A DNA stretch of 38,866 nt, taken from contig CAYPTH010000016.1 in assembly GCA_964413635.1 (NCBI GenBank), positions 1 through 38,866 of the forward strand. The letters are read 5' to 3'. A program made the position numbers and the translations under genes. Position 1 is the first letter of the stretch. Each line of letters starts with the position of its first letter. The DNA comes from CAYFQV01 sp964413635 (GTDB lineage Bacteria > Spirochaetota > Spirochaetia > DSM-27196 > PWMO01). A model generated the notes under the pieces. That model made no database searches. It was not told the origin of the DNA and saw nothing but the letters and a program-made list of their open reading frames with translations. This document shows, piece by piece, positions 26,032 to 34,178 of the stretch.

Positions 26032-26807
26032 TCTTCCTTCCCCAGGTACGCCTCAATGACGTCGGGATTCCCTTGAATGGCCTGCGGGTCCCCCTCCGCA
26101 ATCTTTTGACCGTAGTTCAGCACCGTAATGGTGTCACAGATGTTCATGACGAGCTTCATGTCATGCTCAATGAGGACGATGGTTACGTCCAAGTCCCTGA
26201 TCCTGCGTATCGTGCTCATGAGCTCGGCGGTCTCCAAGGGGTTCATGCCGGCCGCGGGCTCATCGAGGAAGAGGAGCTCAGGCTCCGTTGCCATGGCGCG
26301 GGCGATTTCCAGCTCACGCTGCTTCCCGTAGGGCAAATTCTTGGCGTACTCGTTCTCGTACTGCTGCAGATTGAGGTAGTCCATCCACTTCACGGCCCCC
26401 TCGTAGACGCTTTGATCGTCACGGCCACGAAAAAGGACGGTGAGAAAGGCGTTGAGCATCCGGTTGTTCCGGGACGCGGGATGGGACTCCTTGAAGTGAC
26501 GGCCAATCATGATGTTTTCGAGGACCGTCATCTCCTTGAACAGCCGAATGTTCTGGAAGGTTCGCGCCATGCCCAGCCGGGTAATGCGGTTGGCCGGCAT
26601 GCCCGTGATGTCGCGGTCGTTGAAGGATACTGTTCCGGCTGTCGGCGTATCCATGCCGGTGATGTTGTTGAAGAGCGTAGTCTTTCCGGCGCCGTTCGGG
26701 CCAATGAGACCGGTAATACTCCCCCTCTCGACGCTGAAGTCCACGTCCGCCACGGCAACAACGCCGCCGAACTGCCGGCGAAGCGCGTCCGTCTTGAGGT
26801 GGGTCAT
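26028..26807 (-). CDS. livG: Branched-chain amino acid ABC transporter ATPase LivG
   Basis: 259 residues. Second ATPase of the Liv system. Walker A: GLIGPNGAGKTTLFNNITG; LivG-type helical insert NRMLNAFLTVLFRGRDDQSV; signature NLPYGKQRELEIARAMATEP (YGKQR in place of SGGQ, normal for LivG); Walker B ELLFLDEPAAGMNPLETAEL; switch VLIEHDMKLVMNICD. The start overlaps the livM stop by 4 nt (ATGA). Confidence 0.96.
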   Translation of the reverse strand: MTHLKTDALRRQFGGVVAVADVDFSVERGSITGLIGPNGAGKTTLFNNITGMDTPTAGTVSFNDRDITGMPANRITRLGMARTFQNIRLFKEMTVLENIMIGRHFKESHPASRNNRMLNAFLTVLFRGRDDQSVYEGAVKWMDYLNLQQYENEYAKNLPYGKQRELEIARAMATEPELLFLDEPAAGMNPLETAELMSTIRRIRDLDVTIVLIEHDMKLVMNICDTITVLNYGQKIAEGDPQAIQGNPDVIEAYLGKEE

Positions 26808-27751
26808 GATTCACCTCCGGCGGCGGCACTCTGCCCCTCCCGACGCAGCGCTTGGCGGCGGGCCAGCCGTCCAAAGTCGATCTTCTTTCGTCCGAGAATC
26901 CCCTGCGGACGGAACACCATCATGGTAACCAGAATGAGTCCGAATATGATCTGCTTGAACTGCGGCGGAACCACGCTGGAAAAACCCATGAGCCGCGGAA
27001 ACTCGCCGGCAACGGTGATCAGGATGGCGCCGAGGATCGCGCCGTGGTGGTTTCCCATACCGCCGAGAACAACCATGCACAAGATCATGACCGAGAGCAT
27101 GAAGGTGAAGGTCGCAGGCGAGACCGACTGGTTATACGCAGACCACAGGGTCCCGGCAATGCCGCCGAAGAAGCTCGCCAGGGCGAAGGCAAAGACCTTG
27201 TACTTGGTAATATTGATGCCCATCGCATAAGCGGCGACCTCGTCCTCTCGGATTGCCTCGAGGGCGCGCCCCAGACGAGACCGTGTTATGCGGCGCAGTA
27301 TCAAATATGTAATGCCTGCGAAGATCCAGACCAGAAAGACGTAGCCGATTTTGTCGATTGGGTTCAACTCGAAGCCCAAGATTTCGATCCGCGGAATCCC
27401 GGTGATACCCATGGGGCCGCGGGTCAGGTTATCCCAGTTGAGAATGATGTTTCGCGTGATCTCGGCAAAGCCGAGGGTCGCAATTGCCAGGTAGTCACCC
27501 CGGAGCCGAAGCGTCGGGAGGCCAATTATGAAGCCGAGAACGGTGGCGAGGAGCCCGGAGAGGAGGAGGATGATCCAGAAGTTCACATCGCCCCGGCTCA
27601 TCAGGATTGCAGTGGTATAGGCGCCAATGGCAAAGAAGGCTGACTGACAGAGAGAGAGCATGCCGCCGTATCCCACGACTATGTTGAGACCCAAGGCCAA
27701 GATGGCGTAGATGCCAATATAGATAACGAGCAGCAGAATGAAGTTGATCAT
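26804..27751 (-). CDS. livM: Branched-chain amino acid ABC transporter permease LivM
   Basis: 315 residues with 8 or more predicted membrane helices. LivM patterns are present: LALGLNIVVGYGGMLSLCQS, FFAIGAYTTAILMSR, LPTLRLRGDYLAIATLGFAE, the cytoplasmic ATPase contact loop RSRLGRALEAIREDEVAAYA, and VVLGGMGNHHGAILGA. Inner membrane. The start is shared with the livH stop (TAATG). Confidence 0.95.
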   Translation of the reverse strand: MINFILLLVIYIGIYAILALGLNIVVGYGGMLSLCQSAFFAIGAYTTAILMSRGDVNFWIILLLSGLLATVLGFIIGLPTLRLRGDYLAIATLGFAEITRNIILNWDNLTRGPMGITGIPRIEILGFELNPIDKIGYVFLVWIFAGITYLILRRITRSRLGRALEAIREDEVAAYAMGINITKYKVFAFALASFFGGIAGTLWSAYNQSVSPATFTFMLSVMILCMVVLGGMGNHHGAILGAILITVAGEFPRLMGFSSVVPPQFKQIIFGLILVTMMVFRPQGILGRKKIDFGRLARRQALRREGQSAAAGGES

Positions 27752-28674
27752 TAGACCTTCTCCCGCTCCATCTTGCCCATAATGCCCTCTGGGCGTACCA
27801 GCAGAATGACAATGAGAATGGAAAAGGCAATGGTGTCACGGAGGCCCACCGGGATTCCCAAGAAGGCGACCCCGAAGGTCTCCGCAACTCCGAGAATAAT
27901 ACCGCCCACCATTGCCCCGGTGATGTTGCCGATACCTCCGACAACCGCCGCGACGAAGGCTTTGAGACCGGCCATGGTGCCCATGGTCGGATAGACCTTG
28001 AAGTCCAGGGCCATGAGGACACCCGCGGTTGCAGCCAGGGAAGAGCCAATGATGAAGGTCAGGCTGATAATGTTGTCGACGTTAATGCCCATCAACCGGG
28101 CAACATCCTGATCGAGGCTGGTAGCTCGCATCGCCTTGCCCAGACGGCTTCGGTCAATGAAAAGCTTCAGCGCCACCATCATGACAACAACGACAACGAG
28201 AACCAGAACCTGATGCGGTGCAACGGACACCGGTCCCAACTCGATCGGGCTATTGTCGAAGGGATAGGGGTACTTCTTCGAGCGGGTCCCGTAGATGAAG
28301 GCCGCCAGGTTCATGAGAATGATCGACATACCGATGGCGCTCAAGAGTAGGGTCAGACGCTTGGCCCGCCGTAAGGGCTTGTACGCAATCTTCTCGACCA
28401 CGAAGCCCAGGGCGCCGCTCGCAACCATGGCGGCAACGACGCCAATGAAGAAGAGGAAGAGCACCCATGCACCGGTCGTCTGGCCGCCCCGCAGAGCGTT
28501 GAAGGTGAAAAGGCCGACGTAGGTTCCCATCATGAGCACCTCGCCGTGGGCGAAGTTGATGAACTTGAGAATGCCGTAGACCATGGTATAGCCGAGGGCA
28601 ATCAAGGCGTAGATGCCCCCGAGGGTCAGGCCGTTGATGAAGTGTTGAAAGAGATCGGTTAAGGGTATGCCCAC
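27751..28674 (-). CDS. livH: Branched-chain amino acid ABC transporter permease LivH
   Basis: 307 residues from a GTG at 28674, which is preceded by GGAG at 8 nt and gives the usual LivH start (VGIPLTDLFQHFINGLTLGG). The longer start at 28722 has no support. Patterns: YALIALGYTMVYGILKFINF, AHGEVLMMGTYVGLFTF, the contact loop RSRLGKAMRATSLDQDVARL, and FVAAVVGGIGNITGAMVGG. Inner-membrane partner of LivM. A GC-rich hairpin (28693-28720) lies between it and livK. Confidence 0.93.
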   Translation of the reverse strand: MGIPLTDLFQHFINGLTLGGIYALIALGYTMVYGILKFINFAHGEVLMMGTYVGLFTFNALRGGQTTGAWVLFLFFIGVVAAMVASGALGFVVEKIAYKPLRRAKRLTLLLSAIGMSIILMNLAAFIYGTRSKKYPYPFDNSPIELGPVSVAPHQVLVLVVVVVMMVALKLFIDRSRLGKAMRATSLDQDVARLMGINVDNIISLTFIIGSSLAATAGVLMALDFKVYPTMGTMAGLKAFVAAVVGGIGNITGAMVGGIILGVAETFGVAFLGIPVGLRDTIAFSILIVILLVRPEGIMGKMEREKV

Positions 28675-28692
28675 CGGGTACGCTCCAGGGGA

Positions 28693-28720
28693 GGGCGGAC
28701 GCGCCGAAACACGCCCGCCC
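28693..28720 (-). repeat. Stem-loop between livK and livH
   Basis: Arms GGGCGG (28693-28698) and CCGCCC (28715-28720) with further inner GC pairing. No T-run. Likely an mRNA stabilising or attenuating structure behind the SBP gene. Confidence 0.5.
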
Positions 28721-28731
28721 ACTGCCGCGCT

Positions 28732-29922
28732 CTAGCGCGCTTGTAACTCTCCGTCAACGACGGTGTAGACACCTTGCTGCACGAACTCCTGGTTCTCGAC
28801 ATCAAAGATGCCGATGTTTTTCACAACGTCACCGCTTTCGGCGAAGGTAATGGTGCCGGAGACACCGGTGTAGCCTTCGACGCCGGCGACATAATCGCGA
28901 ATCGCAGTACTGTCCAGCTCGAGCTCTGTCTTTTGCGCCTCGTTTGCTTGATCGTAGGCGTGCGCGATTGCGTCCAGAATGATATTCGCGGCGTCGTAGG
29001 CGTTGTAGCTGAAGGAGTCGGGGCCCACACCGTAGGTTTCGGTGTATTTCTCCTCGAAGGCTTGCTTCCGATCCTCGGCAACGCCCGCTTCGGCCGGCGG
29101 CCCACTGAACACAACACCGTTGGCAAGCGGTCCGGCAAGATCAAAGATTTCCGGATTGCTGAAGCCGTCGGCGCTGAGCATGGCCGCGTCAATTCCGAGC
29201 TGCTCCGCCTGCTCGAGAACCTGCGCAATTTCCGCCACGTAGTTCGGGAGGAAGATGGCGTCCGGGTTTTCCGCCCGGATGGTCGTTAGCTGGGTGCGAA
29301 AGTCGCGGTCGCCCTGGATGCCGCTCTCGGTTGTGACAACTTCGCCCCCGCCGGCTTCAAAGGTCTCCGTAAACACGTTCGTCAGACCCTGGCTGTAGTC
29401 GTTGCGCGTGTAGAGAATGGCGACATCCTCGTAGCCCAGTTCCTCGTATACGTACTGGGCAAAGACGCGTCCCTGCAAGGCATCACTTGCAATGGTACGG
29501 AAGATGTAGTCCCCGTTGCCGGTAAGATCCGGGTGGGTTGCAGATCCCGAGATCATGACGATCTGCTCGGTCTGTGCCCGCGGCGCAATTGCCAGTGACA
29601 CGGTGGAAAAGACGCCGCCGACCAGGCCGTCAATCCGATCCACGCTTGCCAGCTTCTCGATCGCGGCGTTCCCTCGGGCCACATCCGCCTCGGAATCCTC
29701 TGAGATGAGAACGATCTCATTCCCCCCAATTCCGCCGGCCTCATTTCGTTCATCGATTGCAAGCTGGACGGCCTGGCTTTGCAGGTTGCCGTAGTTCGCG
29801 TAGTCTCCCGTAAGGGGACCGATGAAGCCGATCTTCACCTGCTGTTCTTGCTCACCGCCGGCGAAGAGCAGCCCGGCTACAAAGATGAGTCCAATAAAAA
29901 ATACCAATGTGCGTTTCGCCAT
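28732..29922 (-). CDS. livK: Branched-chain amino acid binding protein LivK
   Basis: 396 residues. Export signal MAKRTLVFFIGLIFVAGLL with cleavage near FAGG; the mature N-terminus GGEQEQQV resembles two other SBPs in this window and lacks a lipobox Cys. The LivJ/LivK-type fold is clear: KIGFIGPLTGDYANYGNLQS, GGIGGNEIVLISEDSEADV, VMISGSATHPDLTGNGDYIF, ILYTRNDYSQGLTNVFTETF, and SFSYNAYDAANIILDAIAH. It has a very strong ribosome binding site (AAAGGAGGT, 7 nt before the ATG), as expected for the abundant binding protein. First gene of liv; it lies only 56 nt downstream of the TrpZ-like ATPase gene, and I found no promoter of its own. Confidence 0.95.
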   Translation of the reverse strand: MAKRTLVFFIGLIFVAGLLFAGGEQEQQVKIGFIGPLTGDYANYGNLQSQAVQLAIDERNEAGGIGGNEIVLISEDSEADVARGNAAIEKLASVDRIDGLVGGVFSTVSLAIAPRAQTEQIVMISGSATHPDLTGNGDYIFRTIASDALQGRVFAQYVYEELGYEDVAILYTRNDYSQGLTNVFTETFEAGGGEVVTTESGIQGDRDFRTQLTTIRAENPDAIFLPNYVAEIAQVLEQAEQLGIDAAMLSADGFSNPEIFDLAGPLANGVVFSGPPAEAGVAEDRKQAFEEKYTETYGVGPDSFSYNAYDAANIILDAIAHAYDQANEAQKTELELDSTAIRDYVAGVEGYTGVSGTITFAESGDVVKNIGIFDVENQEFVQQGVYTVVDGELQAR

Positions 29923-29945
29923 ACGAAACCTCCTTTGGTTATCTG

Positions 29946-29962
29946 CGGCTTCACCGAAGCCG
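29946..29962 (-). repeat. Stem-loop before livK
   Basis: Arms CGGCTTC (29946-29952) and GAAGCCG (29956-29962), 3-nt loop, no T-run. It lies between the TrpZ-like ATPase stop and the livK ribosome binding site. A 9-nt direct repeat (CGAAACCTC on the plus strand, 29924-29932 and 29968-29976) flanks it. Confidence 0.5.
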
Positions 29963-29978
29963 TGTGTCGAAACCTCTG

Positions 29979-30785
29979 CTATGCGTCATCCGCCTGCGAA
30001 AGCAAGACTTCGTCGTTTTCGAAGGTGCGGTGACGGATCTCGTGGAACTTCTCGACGAGCTTGTCTACGGTGAGACTCTGCTTCTCCTCGCCCGAAACGT
30101 CCAGGATAACCTCACCCCCGTCCATCATGAGGAGGCGGTTCCCGTATCCAATCGCATGGTGCATGTTGTGCGTGACCATCATGGTAGTGAGCCGATACTC
30201 CTCAATAAACTTTTCGGTGAGGCCGAGCACCATCTGGGCGTTCTTGGGGTCGAGCGCCGCAGTGTGCTCGTCTAGGAGTATGAGACTCGGCTCGGAGAGC
30301 ACCATCATGAGAAGCGTGAGCGCCTGCCGTTGGCCGCCCGACAGGAGTCCGACGTTGTCCTTGAAGCGATTCTCTAGCCCCATTTGGAGCTCGAGAATCT
30401 TCTCGTAGAAGAACTCGCGCATCTTATGATTGAGGCTGATACCAAGACCCTTGAAGCCCTTCTTGTACGCAATGATCATGTTGTCCTCGAGACTCATGTT
30501 GCTCGCCGTCCCGAGGAGCGGGTCTTGGAAAATCCGACCGATGTCGCGGGCCCGCCGATGCTCCGGTTCACGGGTAACGTCTCGATCATTGATGTAGATG
30601 TGCCCTGAGGTCGCCATGTGCGTACCCGTGATTAGATTGAGCAACGTCGTCTTTCCGGCGCCGTTCGATCCAATCACCGTAATGAAATCTCCTGCATTCA
30701 CGCGGAGATCGACGTCATTGATGGCCCGGTTTTCGTTGACCGTACCGGGATTGAAGACCTTGTTGACTTTTTCGAGGCGAATCAT
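29979..30785 (-). CDS. ABC transporter ATPase, TrpZ-like (aromatic amino acid type)
   Basis: 268 residues. Walker A: FITVIGSNGAGKTTLLNLITG; Q-loop region GRIFQDPLLGTASNMSLEDN; signature LLSGGQRQALTLLMMVLSEP; Walker B SLILLDEHTAALDPKNAQMV, with EHTAALDP in place of EPTSGLDP as usual in this family; switch MMVTHNMHHAIGYGNR. The family pairs with PF04392-type binding proteins, known as TrpXYZ in streptococci. Substrate here is not proven. ATG overlaps the stop of the permease gene (4 nt). livK follows after 56 nt, so the systems may share a transcript. Confidence 0.88.
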   Translation of the reverse strand: MIRLEKVNKVFNPGTVNENRAINDVDLRVNAGDFITVIGSNGAGKTTLLNLITGTHMATSGHIYINDRDVTREPEHRRARDIGRIFQDPLLGTASNMSLEDNMIIAYKKGFKGLGISLNHKMREFFYEKILELQMGLENRFKDNVGLLSGGQRQALTLLMMVLSEPSLILLDEHTAALDPKNAQMVLGLTEKFIEEYRLTTMMVTHNMHHAIGYGNRLLMMDGGEVILDVSGEEKQSLTVDKLVEKFHEIRHRTFENDEVLLSQADDA

Positions 30786-31768
30786 TTCGAAACGCCTCCT
30801 GCCGGAGCATTGCCGCCGGCCGCAGCCGGCGCGGGATCGCCGTCATCTGCCGCTGCGCGCTCCGGGTGGGGTCGCGGCTGCCCACCCTTCGACGGCTTCT
30901 TGCGTCGAATCTGCGTTATCACCAAGGAGAGAATGATGAGCAAGCCTGTTATCAGCTTGAGATCGGTTGGGGTGAGGTTAATGTGATACCCGTAGAAGCG
31001 GCCCAGGTACATGAGTCCGCGATAGAGGATGGAGCCGAGAATCACCCGGAGCGTAAGCAAGCCGATACGGTTCGACCTGAGAATAAACTCCCCAATCATT
31101 ACCGATGCCAGGCCGGCGATAATGATGCCCTGACCCAGATTGACATCGGCAAAGCCCTGATACTGGGCAACCAGGCCACCGGACAGCGCCACGAGACCGT
31201 TCGAGAGCCCGACGCCGATCATCTTCAGAGCTTCCGGGTTCACGCCGGTAGAGATCACCATTTGCTCGTTGTCGCCCATGGCACCGAGGGTTAGCCCCAG
31301 GTCGGTCCGGAAAAACAGGTCGAGCAAGAACTTCACGACGAGGGCAAAGACGGCAAAGAAGATGAGCATGGCCCATTCCGACGGCACCACTCCTTCCAGC
31401 AGTGCCACGGACTTCGAAACCAAGGTATCCTGCCGAAGAAGGGGTAGGTTCGCCTTGTTTCCCAGGACGCGGATGTTGATTGACCACAACATGGTCATGG
31501 TGAGAATTCCCGCGAGAAGATTCGGCACCCCGAGCTTGTTGTGAATGATTGCGGTAATGACTCCGGCGATGAGTCCACCGATGAAGGCGATCAGGATGGC
31601 CAAGAACAGGCTGTGGCCGTTCGTAATCATGATCGCGACGATCGCCGCCCCTAAGGGGAAGGATCCGTCGACGGTGAGGTCGGGGAAGTTGAGAATACGA
31701 AAGGTAATGAAGACACCGAGAACCATGACCGCATACGCCAGGCCTTCGACGAATACGCCTTCAATCAT
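30782..31768 (-). CDS. ABC transporter permease, TrpY-like
   Basis: 328 residues from ATG 31768 (MIEGVFVEGLAYAVMVLGVF). Related to the LivH/M permease fold: FRILNFPDLTVDGSFPLGAA, HNKLGVPNLLAGILTMTMLW, FRTDLGLTLGAMGDNEQM, GLSNGLVALSGGLVAQYQGF, MIGEFILRSNRIGLLTLRVI. Eight or so membrane helices. The last ~40 residues (GGQPRPHPERAAADDGDPAP) are hydrophilic, Pro/Ala-rich and not needed for the fold. The extension up to 31930 in this frame reads through GC-rich hairpins and is not protein-like. No strong ribosome binding site is seen. Confidence 0.88.
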   Translation of the reverse strand: MIEGVFVEGLAYAVMVLGVFITFRILNFPDLTVDGSFPLGAAIVAIMITNGHSLFLAILIAFIGGLIAGVITAIIHNKLGVPNLLAGILTMTMLWSINIRVLGNKANLPLLRQDTLVSKSVALLEGVVPSEWAMLIFFAVFALVVKFLLDLFFRTDLGLTLGAMGDNEQMVISTGVNPEALKMIGVGLSNGLVALSGGLVAQYQGFADVNLGQGIIIAGLASVMIGEFILRSNRIGLLTLRVILGSILYRGLMYLGRFYGYHINLTPTDLKLITGLLIILSLVITQIRRKKPSKGGQPRPHPERAAADDGDPAPAAAGGNAPAGGVSK

Positions 31769-31811
31769 GTTGTTTTGACCATACCTTGTCTGACGCGGGG
31801 TATAGACGCGT

Positions 31812-31877
31812 CGGCCCGCCGAAGGGCGGGCCGGAACGCCCGCACCGGCGCGAAATGCCGGTGCAGGTATACACCTG
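31812..31877 (-). repeat. Three stem-loops in a row between the SBP and permease genes
   Basis: Stem 1: CGGCCCGCC (31812-31820) with GGCGGGCCG (31825-31833). Stem 2: GCACCGGC (31842-31849) with GCCGGTGC (31857-31864). Stem 3: CAGGT (31864-31868) with ACCTG (31873-31877), sharing one base with stem 2. No T-run, so not a full terminator. They fit a role in keeping the SBP mRNA more abundant than that of the permease. Confidence 0.8.
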
Positions 31878-31886
31878 TGGCCATTC

Positions 31887-32876
31887 CTATTGGATTTCGC
31901 CGTTCTCGATAATGGTACCGGCCTGATCAAGCACTGATGACGGAACGTCTATGCCGAGATCCTCGGCAACATCCAGGTTCAACAGCAACTCCGTGTCGGA
32001 CGGATCGGTCATGAAGACCGTCGGAATCTCGCTGGTTGGCGTCCCTTCGAGCACCTCAATAATGAGCTTCCCGGTGCGCCGACCCATCTTGTAGTACTCG
32101 AATCCGAGCGCGGCGAGAACGCCGATATCCTCGGCGGAGCTCGGATCGGCGGTCACCACCGGTACGCCGGCATTGGTGGCGACTTCAACAACGCTCGGAA
32201 GTGCCGAGACGACGGTATTATCGGTGCTAACGTAGATGACATCTACCCGGTTGACCAGAGACTGCGTTGCCTGGCGCACTTCGGAGGAATTCGTCACCGT
32301 GGATGTGACAAACTCGATTCCCCGCGCCTGTGCGGTCTCCTCGGCCATGTTAGCTAAGGTGACCGCGTTGGTCTCGCCACTCGTGTACACGTGTCCGAGG
32401 GCCTCGACATTCACCAGTTGCTCAATCAGATCGAATTGCGCTTCCACGGGAGTCATGTCGGAAACGCCGGTCACGTTTTCGCCGCCTTCGTCGAAGGAAT
32501 CAACGAGCCCGGCTGCAACGGGGTCGGTGACGGCGGAGTAAATCACGGGGATCTCGTCGAGGGCATTGACCAGCGCTTGAGCGGTCGGCGTGGCAATCCC
32601 AACGGCCAACCGGACACCATCGTTCTTGAACTTGGTCGCTATCTGCGACGCCGTGGTCATGTCGCCGTTCGCATTCTGGAGATCGTAGTCAAACTCGTAA
32701 CCCTGCTCGCTGAGCTCATCCATGATCCCCTGCTCCACCCCGTCAAGTGCCGGATGGGAGACGATCTTCGCCATGCCGATTACGTTGCTCTCAGCCATCT
32801 CCTGTTCACCCGCCGCAAACGCGCCGAGAGCCAGGAAGGTCGCCAGCAATACGGCAATGATTGCAATACGTTTCAT
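31887..32876 (-). CDS. ABC substrate-binding protein, PF04392/TrpX-like
   Basis: 329 residues. Export signal MKRIAIIAVLLATFLALGAF with cleavage near AFAAGEQE. Patterns of the PF04392 family (tryptophan/tyrosine binding proteins among others): VIGMAKIVSHPALDGVEQGI, VGIATPTAQALVNALDEIP, VIYSAVTDPVAAGLVDSF, NVTGVSDMTPVEAQFDLIEQ, VDVIYVSTDNTVVSALPSVV and LAALGFEYYKMGRRTGKLII. The product is periplasmic or membrane-bound. A GGAGGT lies 4 nt before the ATG, and a near-consensus promoter lies about 80 nt upstream. First gene of the SBP-permease-ATPase operon. Confidence 0.9.
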   Translation of the reverse strand: MKRIAIIAVLLATFLALGAFAAGEQEMAESNVIGMAKIVSHPALDGVEQGIMDELSEQGYEFDYDLQNANGDMTTASQIATKFKNDGVRLAVGIATPTAQALVNALDEIPVIYSAVTDPVAAGLVDSFDEGGENVTGVSDMTPVEAQFDLIEQLVNVEALGHVYTSGETNAVTLANMAEETAQARGIEFVTSTVTNSSEVRQATQSLVNRVDVIYVSTDNTVVSALPSVVEVATNAGVPVVTADPSSAEDIGVLAALGFEYYKMGRRTGKLIIEVLEGTPTSEIPTVFMTDPSDTELLLNLDVAEDLGIDVPSSVLDQAGTIIENGEIQ

Positions 32877-32953
32877 ACTACCTCCGCAATAAAACTCCTC
32901 TGCAGTGACGGCACCAGCCGACCAGAGGGCCTTCTTTTGGTTGTTGAGCGTGT

Positions 32954-32982
32954 ATTAAAGCGCATCCTTCCGTAAATGTCTA
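32954..32982 (-). promoter_or_regulatory. Promoter of the TrpXYZ-like operon
   Basis: On the minus strand TAGACA (32982-32977), 17-nt spacer, TTTAAT (32959-32954), each one base from consensus. The leader is about 70 nt; it contains CCTCTG...CAGAGG arms before the ribosome binding site. Confidence 0.65.
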
Positions 32983-32986
32983 CGCT

Positions 32987-33017
32987 TTATACGCATTCAA
33001 GAGCTTGGAGCGTATAA
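32987..33017. promoter_or_regulatory. Nested palindrome upstream of the promoter (operator candidate)
   Basis: Outer arms TTATACGC (32987-32994) and GCGTATAA (33010-33017); inner near-palindrome CAAGAGCTTG (32998-33007). It lies just upstream of the -35 box of the TrpXYZ-like operon and downstream of the proX terminator, so it is not coding and not a terminator. Confidence 0.5.
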
Positions 33018-33069
33018 CTATGCATTGCGCGGACGGGGTAGGCGGGGGTCGCCATGATAGGGCGAAGAC

Positions 33070-33102
33070 AAAAAAAGAGCCGCCGCAAAGTCGCGGCGGC
33101 TC
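33070..33102 (-). terminator. Rho-independent terminator of the proVWX operon
   Basis: On the minus strand GAGCCGCCGC (33102-33093), 6-nt loop, GCGGCGGCTC (33086-33077), then seven Ts. A second hairpin (CTCACGG 33109-33115 with CCGTGAG 33130-33136) lies between it and the proX stop. Confidence 0.92.
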
Positions 33103-33151
33103 ACTCTTCTCACGGGACCCCGCAGGGCTCCGTGAGGTGCGCATGAAGCGC

Positions 33152-34069
33152 TTAGAAGCTCATGCCCTCGGGCATGGCGTTGTTGATCGCAGCCTGGTTC
33201 TCGCCGACGCGCTGGGTAGCGGCCTCTTCCGGATCCATGCCTTCCTGGACGTCGACCATCACCTGAGCGATGACGTTCTCGACGGCAAACCAGTCGAAGT
33301 TGGCGAAGAAGCTGTACAGCTCAGGCTGCTCCTCTTCCAGACCCGGGCGGACCATGGTATTGATGGTCTCGGTCGCGCCGAAGACATTCTGCGGATCGTC
33401 GAGGATCTTCAGATCCCAGCGACCGAACATCCAGTGCGGCTTCCAGCCGGTCACGACAATGGGCGCGTCATTGCGAATGGCGTCACCGAGCGCCGCCGTC
33501 ATGGTGGGGCCGCTTCCCTCGAGGAGGGTAAAGCTTCCAAGCCCGTAGGTGTCGTTCTCGATCGCCTGTTCGGTCTGCTGCATCATGCCGGCGCCGGGGT
33601 CGATACCGACAATCTCGCTGTCGTACCTGTCTGCATTCGCGACAAGATCAGCGATGCTTTCCTCTTGGACGTAGCTGGGAACGACCAAGCCGAGCTTCGC
33701 ACCTTCGTAGTTCGGACCGAGGTCTACCACCTCGTCGGTGAACTCACCCTCTTCTCCGTAGAACATCTGGTGCGTGGCGGGCAGCCAGGCAGCCAGAAGG
33801 GCGTCGGAGTCGTCAGAAGCGACGGACTGCCACATTGCGGCATTCGCGACGTTGTTCAGCTCGACGTCATACCCGAGACGCGTGAGGATGTCCCCAGCAA
33901 CGTGGGTAATGGCAACGGCTCGCGCCCACTCGACGTACGCAAGCTCTACGCTGCCCTTATCTTCCATGGCTTCACCGCCGCCTTCGCCCTGCTGACCAGC
34001 AGCAAATGCGAACGTCGCAGCAACGGTGAGAATGAGAAACGTGACGAGAATTCTCTTAAGATTCGTCAT
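33152..34069 (-). CDS. proX: Glycine betaine/proline-type ABC binding protein (ProX/OpuAC)
   Basis: 305 residues. It captures glycine betaine or a similar compatible solute outside the inner membrane. Export signal MTNLKRILVTFLILTVAATF, cleavage near AFAAG; mature start GQQGEGGGE. Fold markers: VELAYVEWARAVAITHVAGD, LLAAWLPATHQMFYGEEGEF, LGLVVPSYVQEESIADLVAN, VGIDPGAGMMQQTEQAIEND, and IVVTGWKPHWMFGRWDLKIL, whose Trp residues fit the aromatic cage for trimethylammonium groups. GGGGGAG lies just before the ATG. It is the third gene of proVWX, 109 nt behind proW, with a hairpin in between, and is followed by a strong terminator. Confidence 0.93.
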   Translation of the reverse strand: MTNLKRILVTFLILTVAATFAFAAGQQGEGGGEAMEDKGSVELAYVEWARAVAITHVAGDILTRLGYDVELNNVANAAMWQSVASDDSDALLAAWLPATHQMFYGEEGEFTDEVVDLGPNYEGAKLGLVVPSYVQEESIADLVANADRYDSEIVGIDPGAGMMQQTEQAIENDTYGLGSFTLLEGSGPTMTAALGDAIRNDAPIVVTGWKPHWMFGRWDLKILDDPQNVFGATETINTMVRPGLEEEQPELYSFFANFDWFAVENVIAQVMVDVQEGMDPEEAATQRVGENQAAINNAMPEGMSF

Positions 34070-34111
34070 GTTCTCCCCCTTTTTCGTTCAAAAAAATTTG
34101 CCCGTTCGGTG

Positions 34112-34144
34112 TTCCCCGACGGCCTAACAGGCGCGCCCGGGGAA
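34112..34144 (-). repeat. Stem-loop between proW and proX
   Basis: Arms TTCCCCG (34112-34118) and CGGGGAA (34138-34144), enclosing GCC (34122-34124) and GGC (34130-34132). No T-run on the minus strand. Confidence 0.5.
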
Positions 34145-34178
34145 AGGCAATTCTTCCCTATTTCATGCTCGCCGGCGA

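Noticed and set aside
26073..27230. 385-aa plus-strand ORF
   Set aside because: Antisense to livG and livM; no protein-like pattern.
32877..32953. T-box or tryptophan-type riboswitch in the TrpX-like leader
   Set aside because: The leader is only about 70 nt and lacks T-box hallmarks; only a simple stem is visible.
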